Positions 1 through 9,685 are shown, counted from the first letter of the stretch. The stretch: DNA of 64,000 bases from Marinibacterium sp. (GCA_025800215.1 JAOXSC010000073.1:1-64000), one strand, 5' to 3'. Notes: generated from the letters alone by a model not told the origin. A program made the numbers and translations.

Positions 1-1
1 A

Positions 2-1324
2 GAAGCGCTGGCCCTCTATGCCGCCTGCGCGCAGGCCGGCCTGGTGTTTTTACCCTTGAATACCGCCTATACCGTCGATGAGCTGACCTACTTTATTGAA
101 AACAGCGGTGCCTCGCTGATTGTCTGTGACGCCAAAAGTGAAGAGAAACTTGCCCCCATTGGCGCGCAACTGAGCGCGCGCGTAGAGACCCTGAACGCGG
201 ATGGCAGCGGTAGCCTGATGGAAAAGGCATCGGTTATGCCTATCAGTTTCGACACAGTCGATCGGGACGGCGAGGATTTGGCGGCATTCCTCTACACATC
301 GGGCACCACGGGCCGGTCCAAGGGCGCGATGTTGACCCAGAACAACCTGTTGTCGAATGCCGAAACGCTCGTCGAAGAATGGCGTTTCACATCCGACGAT
401 GTGCTGCTGCACGCGCTGCCGATCTTTCACACCCATGGGCTTTTTGTGGCCACCAACATCACGCTGCTGGCGGGCGGGTCGATGATCTTTCTGCCGAAAT
501 TCGACACCGATGCGGTGTTGGCCGCGCTGCCCGGTGCCACGTCGATGATGGGGGTGCCGACCTTCTATACAAGGCTGCTGGATGATGCGCGCTTTACCGG
601 CGATCTGGCGCGGCACATGCGGCTGTTCATTTCGGGCTCGGCGCCGCTGCTGGCCGAAACCCATCTTCGCTTTGAAGAGCGTACCGGCCACCGCATCCTC
701 GAACGCTATGGGATGACCGAAACCAACATGAACACCTCAAACCCCTATGACGGCGACCGCCGCGCGGGCACGGTGGGGTTCCCGCTGCCGGGGGTCGAGC
801 TGAAAATCACCGATGCCGACACCGGCGTGCCCCTGCCACGCGGAGAGATCGGCCAGATCGAGGTGCGCGGGCGCAACGTGTTTCAGGGATACTGGCAGAT
901 GCCAGAAAAGACCGCCGCCGAACTGCGCGCCGACGGGTTTTTCATCACCGGCGATCTGGGGCGCGTGGATGAAGACGGCTATGTCCACATCGTGGGTCGC
1001 AACAAGGATCTGATCATCTCGGGCGGGTACAATATCTATCCCAAGGAAATCGAACTGGCGCTCGACGCCCAGCCCGGCGTGCTGGAAAGCGCCGTGATCG
1101 GTGTGCCGCATCCCGATTTCGGAGAAACCGTGCTGGGCATTCTGGTGGCCGAAGCCGGGGCCAGCCCCGACACACAGGCCATCATGGATGCCATCGGCGA
1201 TCAGCTGGCCCGGTTCAAGCACCCCCGCCAGCTGATCGTGATCGACGCCCTGCCCCGCAACACCATGGGCAAGGTGCAGAAAAACATCCTGCGCGACCGC
1301 TATCGCGATCTCTATTCCGCCTGA
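2..1324 (+). CDS. matB: malonyl-CoA synthetase (MatB-type acyl-CoA ligase), 5' end cut off
   Basis: AMP-forming ligase expected to make malonyl-CoA from malonate, CoA and ATP in the cytoplasm. The reading frame is open from base 2, so the start lies left of the window; about 440 residues are visible and roughly 60 are missing compared with the usual length of about 500. Visible ANL-superfamily motifs are the P-loop [18 protein letters not shown] (around base 293), [10 protein letters not shown] (around base 700), the hinge [20 protein letters not shown] (around base 997) and the C-terminal [12 protein letters not shown] with the catalytic lysine. The opening [20 protein letters not shown] resembles MatB proteins, but a related methylmalonyl or other acyl-CoA ligase cannot be excluded. 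The RidA gene follows after 23 bases on the same strand, so the two are probably co-transcribed. Confidence 0.82.
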   Translation, partial: EALALYAACAQAGLVFLPLNTAYTVDELTYFIENSGASLIVCDAKSEEKLAPIGAQLSARVETLNADGSGSLMEKASVMPISFDTVDRDGEDLAAFLYTSGTTGRSKGAMLTQNNLLSNAETLVEEWRFTSDDVLLHALPIFHTHGLFVATNITLLAGGSMIFLPKFDTDAVLAALPGATSMMGVPTFYTRLLDDARFTGDLARHMRLFISGSAPLLAETHLRFEERTGHRILERYGMTETNMNTSNPYDGDRRAGTVGFPLPGVELKITDADTGVPLPRGEIGQIEVRGRNVFQGYWQMPEKTAAELRADGFFITGDLGRVDEDGYVHIVGRNKDLIISGGYNIYPKEIELALDAQPGVLESAVIGVPHPDFGETVLGILVAEAGASPDTQAIMDAIGDQLARFKHPRQLIVIDALPRNTMGKVQKNILRDRYRDLYSA

Positions 1325-1347
1325 TCACACCCCAAGGGAACACCGCC

Positions 1348-1701
1348 ATGACCATCACCCGCATCGACACCGGCCCCCGCATGAGCAAGATCGTCATCCA
1401 TAACGACACCGTCTATCTGTGCGGTCAGGTCGGCAGCGGCGACACCGTGGCCGAGCAGACCCGCGATTGCCTGTCGCGGATCGAAGCGCTGCTGGCCAAG
1501 GCCGGATCGCGCAAGGAAGACCTGCTGCAGGTCACCATCTGGCTGGCCGATATGGATGACTTTGCCGCAATGAACGCGGTCTGGGATGCCTGGGTGCCCG
1601 CAGGCCACGCCCCGGCGCGCGCCTGCGGCGAAGCGCGGCTGGCGCGTGATGTGCTCAAGGTCGAAATGATCGCGACCGCCGCCGTCACGTCCCCCGACTG
1701 A
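1348..1701 (+). CDS. RidA family (YjgF/UK114) protein
   Basis: A 117-residue member of the RidA family. Relatives deaminate reactive enamine/imine intermediates made by PLP enzymes, or act in dedicated catabolic pathways. It spans the whole small fold, including the C-terminal [18 protein letters not shown] stretch, whose arginine corresponds to the conserved RidA substrate-binding arginine. The ATG at 1348 is preceded by AAGGGA at a suitable distance; a later ATG at 1381 is less likely because it would remove the first strand. The 3' end overlaps the oppositely oriented sulfatase gene by 17 bases. Its substrate is not evident from the context. Confidence 0.85.
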   Translation: MTITRIDTGPRMSKIVIHNDTVYLCGQVGSGDTVAEQTRDCLSRIEALLAKAGSRKEDLLQVTIWLADMDDFAAMNAVWDAWVPAGHAPARACGEARLARDVLKVEMIATAAVTSPD

Positions 1702-3220
1702 GCGGCGGAAACCGGTATCGGTCGGCGGCCTCGGTCCAGTCCATGTGGTTGCGCACATATTGCTGGCTCGCATCCGATGGCGGGTTGTAATCCCAATGCT
1801 CACCGGCGCCTGCCTCCATCGCCGCATGCAGGGCGCGGCGGGCTTTCTGGGTGGCGATGACATCGGCGCGCAGGCGTGCGCTGTCCCACCGGCGGGCCAC
1901 CTCGGCGGCAAAGTCGGCAGCGGCGGTGGCATAGGCAGGATCGCGGGCGCGGTTGACCTGTTCGTCGGGGTCGCGTGACAGATCAAACAGCTGCGGTGGG
2001 TCCACATCGCAATGGATATATTTCAACGCCCCGCGCCGGATCATGAACACGGGCCAGGGGGTCATCTCTGCGCAGTATTCGCCGATGGCCAGATCCACCG
2101 GATCGGCCTGCCCGCGCGCCAGCGGCATCAGGCTGCGCCCATCCACCGGCGCCCCCAGCAGACCGGGATCGCCCCCGGCAATGTCAAGAAAGCTGGGCAG
2201 CAGATCCACCAGCGAACAGGCCTGCGCCGTGTTTCCCTGCACGACCCCCGGACCCGCCATGATCAGAGGTACACGGGCCGAGTGTTCGAAAAAGGTCATC
2301 TTGTACCACAACCCGCGATCCCCCAGCATGTCGCCGTGATCGGCCGTGACGATGACGATGGTGTTGTCCAGCTCTCCGATTTCGACCAGGGTCTGCACGA
2401 TCTCGCCCAGCTTGCTGTCGAAATAGCTCACATTGGCCAGATAGGCGCGGCGGGCGCGGCGGATTTCGGCATCGCTGAGCGTCACCACGCTTGCTTCGAT
2501 CCCGTCCATGACCCGGCGCGAAAACGGATCCTGTGCGTCGGGGCTGCGCACATGTCGGGGCATGTCGATGTCATCGTCGGAATACAGATCCCACCATTCG
2601 GGCTTGGCCACGTATGGGTCATGGGGGTGGATGAAACTGGCCACCAGCGCAAAGGGCGAATCCCCGCCCTGCGCCCGGTCGCGGCCCCGGTCGATCAGCC
2701 AGCGGCGCGCGGCAAAGCCGACCTCGTCATCATAGTCGGTCTGAAACGTGGCCACGGCGACGCCGCTTTCGCGCACCGTCTGCATGTTGTGATACCACTT
2801 GTCGATGCGCTCGTCCGGGGCTTCCCAATCGGGGGTCCAGGCAAAATCGGACGGGTAGATGTCGGTGGTCACGCGGTCCTGAAACCCGTGCTTCTGGTCG
2901 GGCCCGACAAAATGCATCTTGCCCGACAGCGCGGTGCGATAGCCAAGCGCCTGCAGGTAATGGGCAAAGGTCGGCACGCTGGCCGGGAATTCCGAGGCAT
3001 TGTCATAGGCCGCAATGCGACTGATCAGCTGGCCCGACATGAAGGCAAAGCGCGACGGAGCACAAAGCGGCGAATTGCAATAGGCCGCATCAAAGCGCAT
3101 GCCGCGCGCGGCGAGCGCATCCATATGCGGGGTGTGGGCCACCGGGTGGCCGTAGGCGCCGCAGAACTGCGGGGCAAGCTGGTCGGCCATCACGACCACG
3201 ATATTGGGGGCACGTGTCAT
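1685..3220 (-). CDS. betC: choline-sulfatase (sulfatase family)
   Basis: Type I sulfatase of 511 residues expected to hydrolyse choline-O-sulfate to choline and sulfate. The formylglycine motif C-A-P-S-R is at residues 53-57, where Cys53 is the residue modified to formylglycine. Metal-site elements are MADQ near residue 11 and [12 protein letters not shown] in the middle of the protein. The C-terminal [18 protein letters not shown] matches the C-terminal extension of the BetC subfamily. The frame is open 32 codons further upstream, but the ATG at 3220 directly precedes the typical [10 protein letters not shown] start and has GGAGCGG in front of it. No betA, betB or betT is visible, so choline oxidation must be encoded elsewhere. 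The gene lies 170 bases downstream of the liv operon on the same strand. Confidence 0.85.
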   Translation of the reverse strand: MTRAPNIVVVMADQLAPQFCGAYGHPVAHTPHMDALAARGMRFDAAYCNSPLCAPSRFAFMSGQLISRIAAYDNASEFPASVPTFAHYLQALGYRTALSGKMHFVGPDQKHGFQDRVTTDIYPSDFAWTPDWEAPDERIDKWYHNMQTVRESGVAVATFQTDYDDEVGFAARRWLIDRGRDRAQGGDSPFALVASFIHPHDPYVAKPEWWDLYSDDDIDMPRHVRSPDAQDPFSRRVMDGIEASVVTLSDAEIRRARRAYLANVSYFDSKLGEIVQTLVEIGELDNTIVIVTADHGDMLGDRGLWYKMTFFEHSARVPLIMAGPGVVQGNTAQACSLVDLLPSFLDIAGGDPGLLGAPVDGRSLMPLARGQADPVDLAIGEYCAEMTPWPVFMIRRGALKYIHCDVDPPQLFDLSRDPDEQVNRARDPAYATAAADFAAEVARRWDSARLRADVIATQKARRALHAAMEAGAGEHWDYNPPSDASQQYVRNHMDWTEAADRYRFPPLSRGT

Positions 3221-3251
3221 CTGTCCGCTCCTGTTCTGATCCTGTCCGAAA

Positions 3252-3298
3252 GATACGATTGTCCTGTCCCGGTCGTCAGGCGGGGGGCGGTTCGTATC
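3252..3298. promoter_or_regulatory. inverted repeat upstream of the choline-sulfatase gene
   Basis: GATACGA (3252-3258) and TCGTATC (3292-3298) are perfect 7-bp arms 33 bases apart, just upstream of the betC start and downstream of livF. They could be paired operator half-sites. There is no independent support. Confidence 0.25.
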
Positions 3299-3390
3299 GC
3301 ATCGGTTTGGGAACACGGATCATCCGGCAGCCCCTTTGCGTTTCCACGGACCCGCCCCCGCACCGGCAGGTACGAGGGCGGGGAAAACGA

Positions 3391-4092
3391 TCACACCTCG
3401 AGCCATTCGCGGCGGATCGCGTCATCCTTCATCAGATCCTGAGGCGAGCCGTCGAACACCATATGCCCATGGCCCATCACATAGACCCGGTTGGTCACGC
3501 GCATGGCGATCGTCAGCTTCTGTTCCACCAGCAGGATCGACACGCCCCGTTCGGCGATCTGCACCAAGAGATCCCCCACCTGCTCCACGATCTTGGGCGC
3601 CAGCCCTTCGGTGGGTTCGTCGATCATGATGAAATCGGGATCCCCCATCAGCGCCCGGCAGATCGTCAGCATCTGCTTTTCGCCCCCCGACATCAGCGAC
3701 GCGTCCACATCCGCCCGCGCCCGCAGGTTGGGGAACATGTCGAACATGTCTTCGATGCACCAGCGCCCGTCGCCATCGCGCTGGCCCGGCTTGATGCCCA
3801 GGATCAGGTTCTGTCGCGTGGTCAGCCCCGGAAAGATGTCGCGGTTTTCGGGCACATAGCCGATGCCCGATTTGGCGATCTCAAAGCTTTTGCGCCCGGC
3901 GATTTCCTGACCGCGAAAGCGGATGGAGCCCACCGGGGCGACTTCGCCGATGATGGCCTTGCAGGTGGTCGAGCGGCCAACCCCGTTGCGTCCCAGAAGC
4001 GACACGATTTCGCCTTCGCCGACCGTCATGTTGACGCCCTGCAGAATGTGGCTTTTGCCGTAATAGGCGTGCAGATCCGTGACTTCGAGCAT
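3391..4092 (-). CDS. livF: branched-chain-amino-acid-type ABC transporter ATPase, LivF type, with atypical Walker A
   Basis: ATP-binding subunit of 233 residues, last gene of a livHMGF run. The signature MSGGEKQMLTICRAL and Walker B FIMIDEPTEGLAP are normal. The Walker A reads GRNGVGRSTT around residues 35-44, so the invariant P-loop lysine is replaced by arginine; the second LivF in this window (45943-46644) has the normal GRNGAGKSTT. The ATG at 4092 shares one base with the livG stop codon (TGATG), so translation is probably coupled. A GTG one codon upstream is an alternative start. The substrate is unknown because no binding protein is present; LivF-type ATPases also serve amides, urea and aromatic compounds. 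Confidence 0.85.
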   Translation of the reverse strand: MLEVTDLHAYYGKSHILQGVNMTVGEGEIVSLLGRNGVGRSTTCKAIIGEVAPVGSIRFRGQEIAGRKSFEIAKSGIGYVPENRDIFPGLTTRQNLILGIKPGQRDGDGRWCIEDMFDMFPNLRARADVDASLMSGGEKQMLTICRALMGDPDFIMIDEPTEGLAPKIVEQVGDLLVQIAERGVSILLVEQKLTIAMRVTNRVYVMGHGHMVFDGSPQDLMKDDAIRREWLEV

Positions 4093-4856
4093 CACACCGC
4101 CTCCTCTTCGAGGGTTGTGCCCAGATAGGCCTCTTTGACCTTGGCCGATGCGCGCACCCGGTCGGGAATGTCGCTTTCGATGATCTCGCCATAGACCAGC
4201 ACCGAAATCCGGTCGGCCAGATCAAAGACCACACCCATGTCATGTTCCACGATCAGAAGCGTCTTGTCTTCGGTCACCTTGCGGATCAGATCGACGATCA
4301 GATCGGTTTCGGAATGGCTCATCCCGGCGCAGGGTTCATCGAGCAGGATGATGTCGGCCCCGCCGGCAATGGTGATCCCGATCTCAAGCGCGCGTTGCTC
4401 GGCATAGGCCAGCGTGCCCGCCAGCAGATCGCGCCGCGACGACAGGTTGATCTGTTCCAGGATCTCGTCCGCGCGTTCGGTCACATCGCGCTGCCGCCCG
4501 ATCATGTGCCAGAACGAATAGCGATACCCCATGGTCCACAGCAGCCCGCAGCGGATGTTTTCGAACACCGTCATGTTGGGAAAGATGTTGGTGATCTGGA
4601 ACGACCGGCTGAGCCCGCGGCGGTTGATCTCGTAAGGCTGCAGCCCGCTGATCGTGTCACCGTGCAGGCGCACCTCGCCCGAGGTGGGAAAGAACCGGCC
4701 GGTGATCAGGTTGAACAGGGTGGATTTGCCCGCCCCGTTGGGCCCGATGATCGCATGGCGTTCGCCACGTGCGATGTCCAGATTGACCCCCTGGATGATC
4801 TTGGCCAGGCCGAACTGCTTGTGCAGATCGGTCAATGAGATGGCTGGAACGCTCAT
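4092..4856 (-). CDS. livG: branched-chain-amino-acid-type ABC transporter ATPase, LivG type
   Basis: ATPase subunit of 254 residues with Walker A GPNGAGKSTLFNLITG near residue 38, the LivG-typical FQITNIFPNMTVFENI Q-loop region and Walker B IILLDEPCAGMS. The signature segment is degenerate (TLAYAEQRALEIGITIAGG), which is common in LivG proteins. It overlaps livM by 4 bases (ATGA) and livF by one base, so the operon is tightly packed. It should pair with LivF and drive import through the LivH/LivM pore. Confidence 0.88.
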   Translation of the reverse strand: MSVPAISLTDLHKQFGLAKIIQGVNLDIARGERHAIIGPNGAGKSTLFNLITGRFFPTSGEVRLHGDTISGLQPYEINRRGLSRSFQITNIFPNMTVFENIRCGLLWTMGYRYSFWHMIGRQRDVTERADEILEQINLSSRRDLLAGTLAYAEQRALEIGITIAGGADIILLDEPCAGMSHSETDLIVDLIRKVTEDKTLLIVEHDMGVVFDLADRISVLVYGEIIESDIPDRVRASAKVKEAYLGTTLEEEAV

Positions 4857-6139
4857 GCGGCACCTCCGGCGTGATTGGCTTCGTCCCAGGCGGCTTTGAT
4901 TTCGGGCAGGATGCGCGACACCAGAAACAGCGACAGCGCTGCAATGGCCAGTGTCACCAGAACCGACCCCATGCCACCTGCATCAAATGCGATCCCGTAA
5001 AGGGACATGGCGTGGTCATCGCCATAGGAATGGCGTTTGTGATGCAGGATCTCAAGCAGGGCGGCCAGCGACAGAACCGATGTCGCTGCCGGGATCGCCA
5101 CCTTGAGATAGGGCCGGACCAGCAGATGCATCTTGCCCAGGGCCAGCGGCCTGCGGTGCATCGCGATCAGCCCCGCAAACCCGCCCGGAAAGAACATCAC
5201 GCAGGACACGAACAGGATCCCCAGATAAAGCGCCCAAAGCTCGGTATGCAGGCCCAGCACCGTCTGCAGCAGCGTGAACACCACCGCCCCGATGATCGGC
5301 CCCACAAAAAAGCCCGCCCCGCCGATGAAGGTCACCAGAAGGATCGTGCCCGAGGTCGCGAGGTTCAGGTTCTCTTCGGTCAGGATTTCGAAATTGATCG
5401 CAAAGAGCGACCCCGCCACCCCGGCAAAGAAGCCCGAGAAGCAGAACGAAATCCACCGCACCTTGCGCTGCGAATAGCCCAGGAATTCGGCCCGCTCTTC
5501 GTTGTCACGCACCGCATTGGCGATGCGCCCGATGGGCGTGCGCGAAAACAGGAACATCAGCAGCGCTGCAAGCAGCAGCCAGGCCGCCGTCAGGTAATAG
5601 ACCTCAAGCTGCGACAGGAATTCATAGCCAAAAACCGGAGGACCCATGGTGCGGTCGCCCGAGACGCCTTCTTCGCCGCCAAAGAACACCACGATGATGA
5701 TCGAGCAGGCCGCGATCAGCTCACCCACACCCAGCGAGATCATCGCAAAGGTGGTGCCTGCACGGCGCGTGGAAAAGGATCCGATCAGAAAGGCAAACAG
5801 CAGCCCGAACAGCCCACCCACGATGGGCAGCAGCGGCAGCGGCAGCCACAGGCCGTCTTCAACCCAGTTCATCACATGCATGGCAAAGAAGCCGCCCAGC
5901 CCCATATAGACCGCGTGGCCAAAGGACAGCATGCCCCCCTGCCCCAGAAGCATGTTGTAGCTCAGCGCAAAGACGATCGTGATCGCCATCTGGTTCATGA
6001 TGGTCAGCGCCGAATTCGACTGGAACACCAGCGGCAGGCACATCAGGAAGAGTGCCGCAAACGCCCATGGCATCACCGAACTGAGCGAAATCAGCCGCGT
6101 GCTTCCCGCCGTCAGCGGGGTTTTGGAAGCAATGGTCAT
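4853..6139 (-). CDS. livM: branched-chain-amino-acid-type ABC transporter permease, LivM type
   Basis: Polytopic inner-membrane protein of 428 residues. It contains the LivM signature LSYNMLLGQGGMLSFGHAVYMGLGG near the N-terminus and GIAGSLFA- and GGAGFFVGPIIGA-like segments in the middle. It is longer than a minimal LivM (about 320-350 residues): after the FFPGGFAGLI element that usually marks the end there are about 90 more residues with two further predicted membrane segments (ATSVLSLAALLEIL and LVTLAIAALSLFLVS). It overlaps both neighbours by ATGA. Confidence 0.87.
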   Translation of the reverse strand: MTIASKTPLTAGSTRLISLSSVMPWAFAALFLMCLPLVFQSNSALTIMNQMAITIVFALSYNMLLGQGGMLSFGHAVYMGLGGFFAMHVMNWVEDGLWLPLPLLPIVGGLFGLLFAFLIGSFSTRRAGTTFAMISLGVGELIAACSIIIVVFFGGEEGVSGDRTMGPPVFGYEFLSQLEVYYLTAAWLLLAALLMFLFSRTPIGRIANAVRDNEERAEFLGYSQRKVRWISFCFSGFFAGVAGSLFAINFEILTEENLNLATSGTILLVTFIGGAGFFVGPIIGAVVFTLLQTVLGLHTELWALYLGILFVSCVMFFPGGFAGLIAMHRRPLALGKMHLLVRPYLKVAIPAATSVLSLAALLEILHHKRHSYGDDHAMSLYGIAFDAGGMGSVLVTLAIAALSLFLVSRILPEIKAAWDEANHAGGAA

Positions 6140-7092
6140 GTTTCACGGTTCCCCAGCAGGCCCGACGGTCGGAAGACCAGGATCAGGATCATCAGCAGAT
6201 AGGGCAGGATCGGCCCCAGTTGCGGCAGGGTCAGGTTCCACAGATCCTGCAGCGGGTGATCCCAGATCATCTCGGGCTTGGTAAAGCCCATCCAGGTCAG
6301 CACCTGTTCGGCCGTCAGATTATAGGCCGCCGCAAAGGTCTGCAGCCAGCCGATGATCAGCGACGCCACCAGCGCGCCCCAGAGCGACCCAAGCCCGCCG
6401 ATCACGATGGTGACAAAGACGATGGATCCCAACTGGACCGCCATGCCGGGGAACACCCCCAGCACCGGCCCCGCGATCACCCCGGCCAGCCCCGCCATCG
6501 CGGTGCCCACGCCAAAGACGCCCATGAACACCAGCGGCACGTTGTGGCCCAGGTTCTGCACGGTTTCGGGATAGCTCAGCGCGGCCTGAATGGTCATGCC
6601 GATGCGCGTCCGGGTGAGGATGTAAAGCAGCGCCAGAAAGATCCCCATGGCCACGAAGATCATGAACAGTTTATAGGCCGGGAACGTGTTGCCCGCGATT
6701 GCGAAGGCCGGGAAATCCAGCGCCTCGGGCGCCGAAAAGGGCAGCTGGCTTTTGCCCCAGAAGAACTGCACCGTTTCTTCGATCAGCAGCGCCAGGCCAA
6801 AGGTAAAGATCAGCTCGGGCACATGGCCGAACTTGTGCACGCGCCTGAGCCCGTATCGTTCGATCAGCGCGCCCAGCACGCCCACGATCACCGGCGCCAC
6901 GATCAGCCCCATCCAGAAGCCCGTCACCAGGCTGATCTGATAGGCAAAATAGGCGCCCAGCATGTAAAAGCTCGCATGTGCGAAATTCAGAACGCCCATC
7001 ATTGAAAAAATGAGCGTCAGTCCGCTGCACAGCATGAACAGGAGCAACCCTGTCACAAGACCGTCCAGCACGTTCACCAGGAACAAGGCCAT
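6136..7092 (-). CDS. livH: branched-chain-amino-acid-type ABC transporter permease, LivH type
   Basis: Membrane permease of 318 residues with the LivH hallmark GLTLIFSMMGVLNFAHASFYMLGAYFAYQ at its N-terminus and VIGGLGSLWGALVASLIIGW in the C-terminal half. I take the ATG at 7092 because it starts MALFLVNVLDGL, the usual LivH beginning; the frame continues upstream for eight unrelated residues. A GGAG lies about 11 bases upstream. It is the first gene of the liv operon. No periplasmic binding protein lies upstream, where such operons usually have one. Confidence 0.87.
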   Translation of the reverse strand: MALFLVNVLDGLVTGLLLFMLCSGLTLIFSMMGVLNFAHASFYMLGAYFAYQISLVTGFWMGLIVAPVIVGVLGALIERYGLRRVHKFGHVPELIFTFGLALLIEETVQFFWGKSQLPFSAPEALDFPAFAIAGNTFPAYKLFMIFVAMGIFLALLYILTRTRIGMTIQAALSYPETVQNLGHNVPLVFMGVFGVGTAMAGLAGVIAGPVLGVFPGMAVQLGSIVFVTIVIGGLGSLWGALVASLIIGWLQTFAAAYNLTAEQVLTWMGFTKPEMIWDHPLQDLWNLTLPQLGPILPYLLMILILVFRPSGLLGNRET

Positions 7093-7129
7093 GGTTGGTT
7101 TTCTCCGTCGGTTCAACTGTCAGGGCCCC

Positions 7130-7183
7130 GCCCGCAGGACATGCGGGCGCAGGCCATCGTGATGGGCCGGGCCAAAGCCCGGC
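7130..7183 (-). promoter_or_regulatory. two GC-rich hairpins in the livH leader
   Basis: Two perfect 7-bp hairpins lie between a 14-codon leader ORF and livH. One is GCCCGCA/TGCGGGC (7130-7136 and 7142-7148, loop GGACA). The other is GCCGGGC/GCCCGGC (7166-7172 and 7177-7183, loop CAAA). Neither is followed by a T-run on the minus strand, so they are better read as mRNA leader structure than as classical terminators. Confidence 0.35.
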
Positions 7184-7194
7184 GGATCAGACAG

Positions 7195-7239
7195 CTACCT
7201 TGGGATGATGGGGCGCTTGGCCCGCGATGTGATCGCCAT
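7195..7239 (-). CDS. possible leader peptide of 14 residues upstream of livH
   Basis: A minute ORF, MAITSRAKRPIIPR followed by TAG. It has an unusually strong ribosome binding site (AGGGAGGAGAC, about 7 bases before the ATG) and lies about 100 bases upstream of livH. The two hairpins at 7130-7183 separate it from livH. Three isoleucines in 14 residues would fit translational sensing ahead of a branched-chain-type importer, but this is inference. It could equally be what remains of a lost binding-protein gene start. Confidence 0.3.
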   Translation of the reverse strand: MAITSRAKRPIIPR

Positions 7240-7588
7240 GATCAGTGTCTCCTCCCTAGACATGATCGCCCCTGATGGGGCTGGTTGCGGCATCGCGGCG
7301 GTGGCCTTGTTGATGGCCTGACCGTTAGTGGCGCATTTTGCGCCCGGCCCTCTGGGACCGCGAAACCGATATTCGATTTCCTCCTCTCGCGTCTGCGATG
7401 GCAGAGCGGGTGCCCGCGGATGATGTGCCCTGACCTCCTATCAGGGCGCGCCCGCTACGCACCTTCCCCTACGACACGGCGAACGACCCCTTCTGTCAAG
7501 GGACTGCAAGGGGCTGCGCCAGTCTACGCCACGTCAACTCTCCCCAACTGACGACAGACACAACATAGAGGCCGGGACGGCCTCCAGA
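7240..7588. other. intergenic region between the liv operon and the polysaccharide locus
   Basis: About 350 bases with no convincing gene; a plus-strand frame at 7285-7551 has no recognisable product. On the minus strand there is a second Shine-Dalgarno-like AGAGGAGGAAATCG (complement of about 7377-7390) with no start codon behind it. The liv promoter must lie here, but I cannot define it. A weak hairpin GAGGCC/GGCCTC (7568-7584) just after the rmd-like stop codon may end the polysaccharide operon. Confidence 0.4.
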
Positions 7589-8485
7589 TCAGGCATCAAG
7601 CATCCAGCGCAGAGTATCTATTAGCTCGTGACGCTCGAACCGCCCGACCAGCTTTTCAAGCCGTGATGAATCCCCGTTCAGAGTCTTGATCTCGCCTGAC
7701 CGGACAAAGGCGGGATTGACCGCAACCTCGATGTCATGGCCAGTAGCCGTGCGGCACATGGCAATGACGTCCTGAAGCGCCGTGGCCCGACCCGAGCATA
7801 TGTTGACGGTTTCCCCCGACGGAGCGGCATCCAGAAGACTGCGATACGCTTTGGCGACATCGCGAACATCCGAAAAATCGCGTGCCACATCGATGTTCCC
7901 AAGTTCGATCCGCGGTGCTCGGGCCCGGAAATGAGATACGATCTTGGGCAGAAGGAATTTCTCGTCCTGGCCACGCCCCGTATAGTTGAACGGCCGTGTT
8001 ACGATGATCGGCAACCGGTCCATGAAGAGCCGGGCCACCAGTTCCATCGACAACTTCGATACGGCATAGTCATTGGTGGGCGCCGGATCAGCAGTTTCAG
8101 AAATCGGGCTGCGCAGAGAATTGCCATAGATGTTGGCGCTGCTGGCCAGAACAATGCCATGCTGACCATACCCACCATCGGCCAGAACGCCCAAAAGATT
8201 GCGCGTTCCGATCACGTTGACCTGGTAGAAATCAGACGCGTTCCCATGAGCCACAAACGCAATCGCGCCAAGGTGCACCACGGCATCGGGGCGAATATCG
8301 GCAACGGCATCCGCCAGCGCCGCGGCGTCCGTCAGATCTGCGGTACGAAACTGCGGGTCGGCCTCAGCAGGCGCATGTGTGCCGATGCCCCAGACCTCCC
8401 ATCCTGAACGCGCAAGCTCTTCTGCGACGAATCGCCCGGTAAACCCGTAGCGACCCGTGACCAAGACGCGCCGACCTGAAGACAT
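7589..8485 (-). CDS. NAD(P)-dependent sugar reductase, probably GDP-6-deoxy-4-keto-D-mannose reductase (RMD type)
   Basis: Extended short-chain dehydrogenase of 298 residues. The Rossmann motif is TGRYGFTGRFV (residues 10-20) and the active-site YAVSK motif lies within NDYAVSKLSMELVARLF. It starts on the last base of the gmd stop codon (TGATG overlap). An SDR fused so closely to gmd is expected to reduce the Gmd product GDP-4-keto-6-deoxy-mannose, giving GDP-D-rhamnose; a GDP-L-fucose or GDP-6-deoxy-talose outcome is possible. The sequence lacks the longer C-terminal region of Fcl-type fucose synthases. Last gene of a four-gene minus-strand locus. Confidence 0.7.
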   Translation of the reverse strand: MSSGRRVLVTGRYGFTGRFVAEELARSGWEVWGIGTHAPAEADPQFRTADLTDAAALADAVADIRPDAVVHLGAIAFVAHGNASDFYQVNVIGTRNLLGVLADGGYGQHGIVLASSANIYGNSLRSPISETADPAPTNDYAVSKLSMELVARLFMDRLPIIVTRPFNYTGRGQDEKFLLPKIVSHFRARAPRIELGNIDVARDFSDVRDVAKAYRSLLDAAPSGETVNICSGRATALQDVIAMCRTATGHDIEVAVNPAFVRSGEIKTLNGDSSRLEKLVGRFERHELIDTLRWMLDA

Positions 8486-9522
8486 CAGTATACCATCCCC
8501 TTGGCATTGCGTTCGAGGTCCGCTTCCACCATCAGGCGGCAGAGCTCTTCAAGCGAAGTCTTCGGCTCCCAGCCAAGTTCGGTCTTAGCTTTGGTCGCAT
8601 CGCCGATCAGCAGGTCAACCTCAGCCGGGCGATAGTATTTCGGGCTGATCCGGACCACAGTCCGGTTGGTCTCGCTATCCACGCCGACCTCGTCGGCATC
8701 ACGACCTTCAAACCGCACTTCGATCCCGGCCGCCTTGAAGGCCATCGACACGAAGTCGCGCACCGTTTCGGTGCGGTTTGTCGCCAGGACATAGGTGTCG
8801 GGCGTATCGGCCTGAAGCATCCGCCACATGCCATCCACATATTCCTTGGCAAACCCCCAGTCACGTTTGGCATCAAGATTGCCCAGTTCGAGACACTCAA
8901 GCTTGCCCTGTTTGACCTTGGCCACGCCGTCGCTGATCTTGCGCGTCACGAATTCAAGACCGCGCAGCGGGCTTTCGTGGTTGAACAAGATGCCAGACGA
9001 TCCGAAAATATCGTAGCTTTCCCGATAGTTGATCGTCATCCAATGGGCATAGAGCTTGGCCACACCATAAGGAGACCGGGGCCAGAACGGGGTATCTTCG
9101 GTCTGCGGGATTGCCTGAACCTTGCCGAACATTTCGGAGGTCGACGCTTGGTAAAAGCGGATCTTGGGATTCACGATGCGAATGGCTTCCAGCAAGTTGA
9201 GCGCACCAATCCCCGTGATCTGCGCGGTTGTCTGCGGCTGATCAAACGAAATACCCACAAAACTCTGCGCGGCGAGGTTGTAGATTTCATCGGGCTGCGT
9301 GCGTTCAATCAAACGGATCATCGCACCCATGTCGGTAAGATCCATCTCGTGCAACTCGAGATTGGGGTGATTGCGAACCCCGAGGCTTTCGATCCGCCAG
9401 AAATTGGTTGAAACGACACGCCGAAAAGTTCCGATAACGCGGTACCCCTTTTCAAGCAGAAGCTCAGTCAGATAGGCGCCATCCTGCCCGGTAATACCCG
9501 TGATGATCGCTGTTTTCGCCAT
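8485..9522 (-). CDS. gmd: GDP-mannose 4,6-dehydratase
   Basis: SDR of 345 residues converting GDP-D-mannose to GDP-4-keto-6-deoxy-D-mannose. Visible elements are the cofactor loop [19 protein letters not shown] near the N-terminus, STSEMFG, the catalytic [10 protein letters not shown] (Tyr and Lys) and NHESPLRG with FVTRKI, all typical of Gmd. Start at the ATG 9522: TTTGGAGG stands 5 bases upstream, and a TTG start four codons earlier would overlap that site. A 163-base gap separates it from the glycosyltransferase gene, so an internal promoter is possible. Confidence 0.93.
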   Translation of the reverse strand: MAKTAIITGITGQDGAYLTELLLEKGYRVIGTFRRVVSTNFWRIESLGVRNHPNLELHEMDLTDMGAMIRLIERTQPDEIYNLAAQSFVGISFDQPQTTAQITGIGALNLLEAIRIVNPKIRFYQASTSEMFGKVQAIPQTEDTPFWPRSPYGVAKLYAHWMTINYRESYDIFGSSGILFNHESPLRGLEFVTRKISDGVAKVKQGKLECLELGNLDAKRDWGFAKEYVDGMWRMLQADTPDTYVLATNRTETVRDFVSMAFKAAGIEVRFEGRDADEVGVDSETNRTVVRISPKYYRPAEVDLLIGDATKAKTELGWEPKTSLEELCRLMVEADLERNAKGMVY

Positions 9523-9685
9523 TTCGGCCTCCAAATTTCGTATTCTACGATGCCAAGGCGGTGCCTACGGCAATTGCACTGTTTAGGACAGGGCTTTGAC
9601 TGAAAACGCCACCCTGTCGGCGATTTTCATAATCTCTCTGCACAGGTTGCAACGCGCGACGCAACAGGTCCTGTCAGATCCCGTG

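Noticed and set aside
2012-3442. Plus-strand open frame opposite choline-sulfatase
   Set aside because: The sulfatase with its CAPSR motif and BetC C-terminus occupies the other strand.
4835-6202. Open frame of 455 codons opposite livM
   Set aside because: His/Gln/Arg-rich mirror frame; the minus strand encodes a full LivM with normal overlaps to both neighbours.
7285-7551. Short plus-strand ORF in the gap between the liv and polysaccharide loci
   Set aside because: No ribosome binding site, no family resemblance, Arg/Pro/Ser-rich composition.
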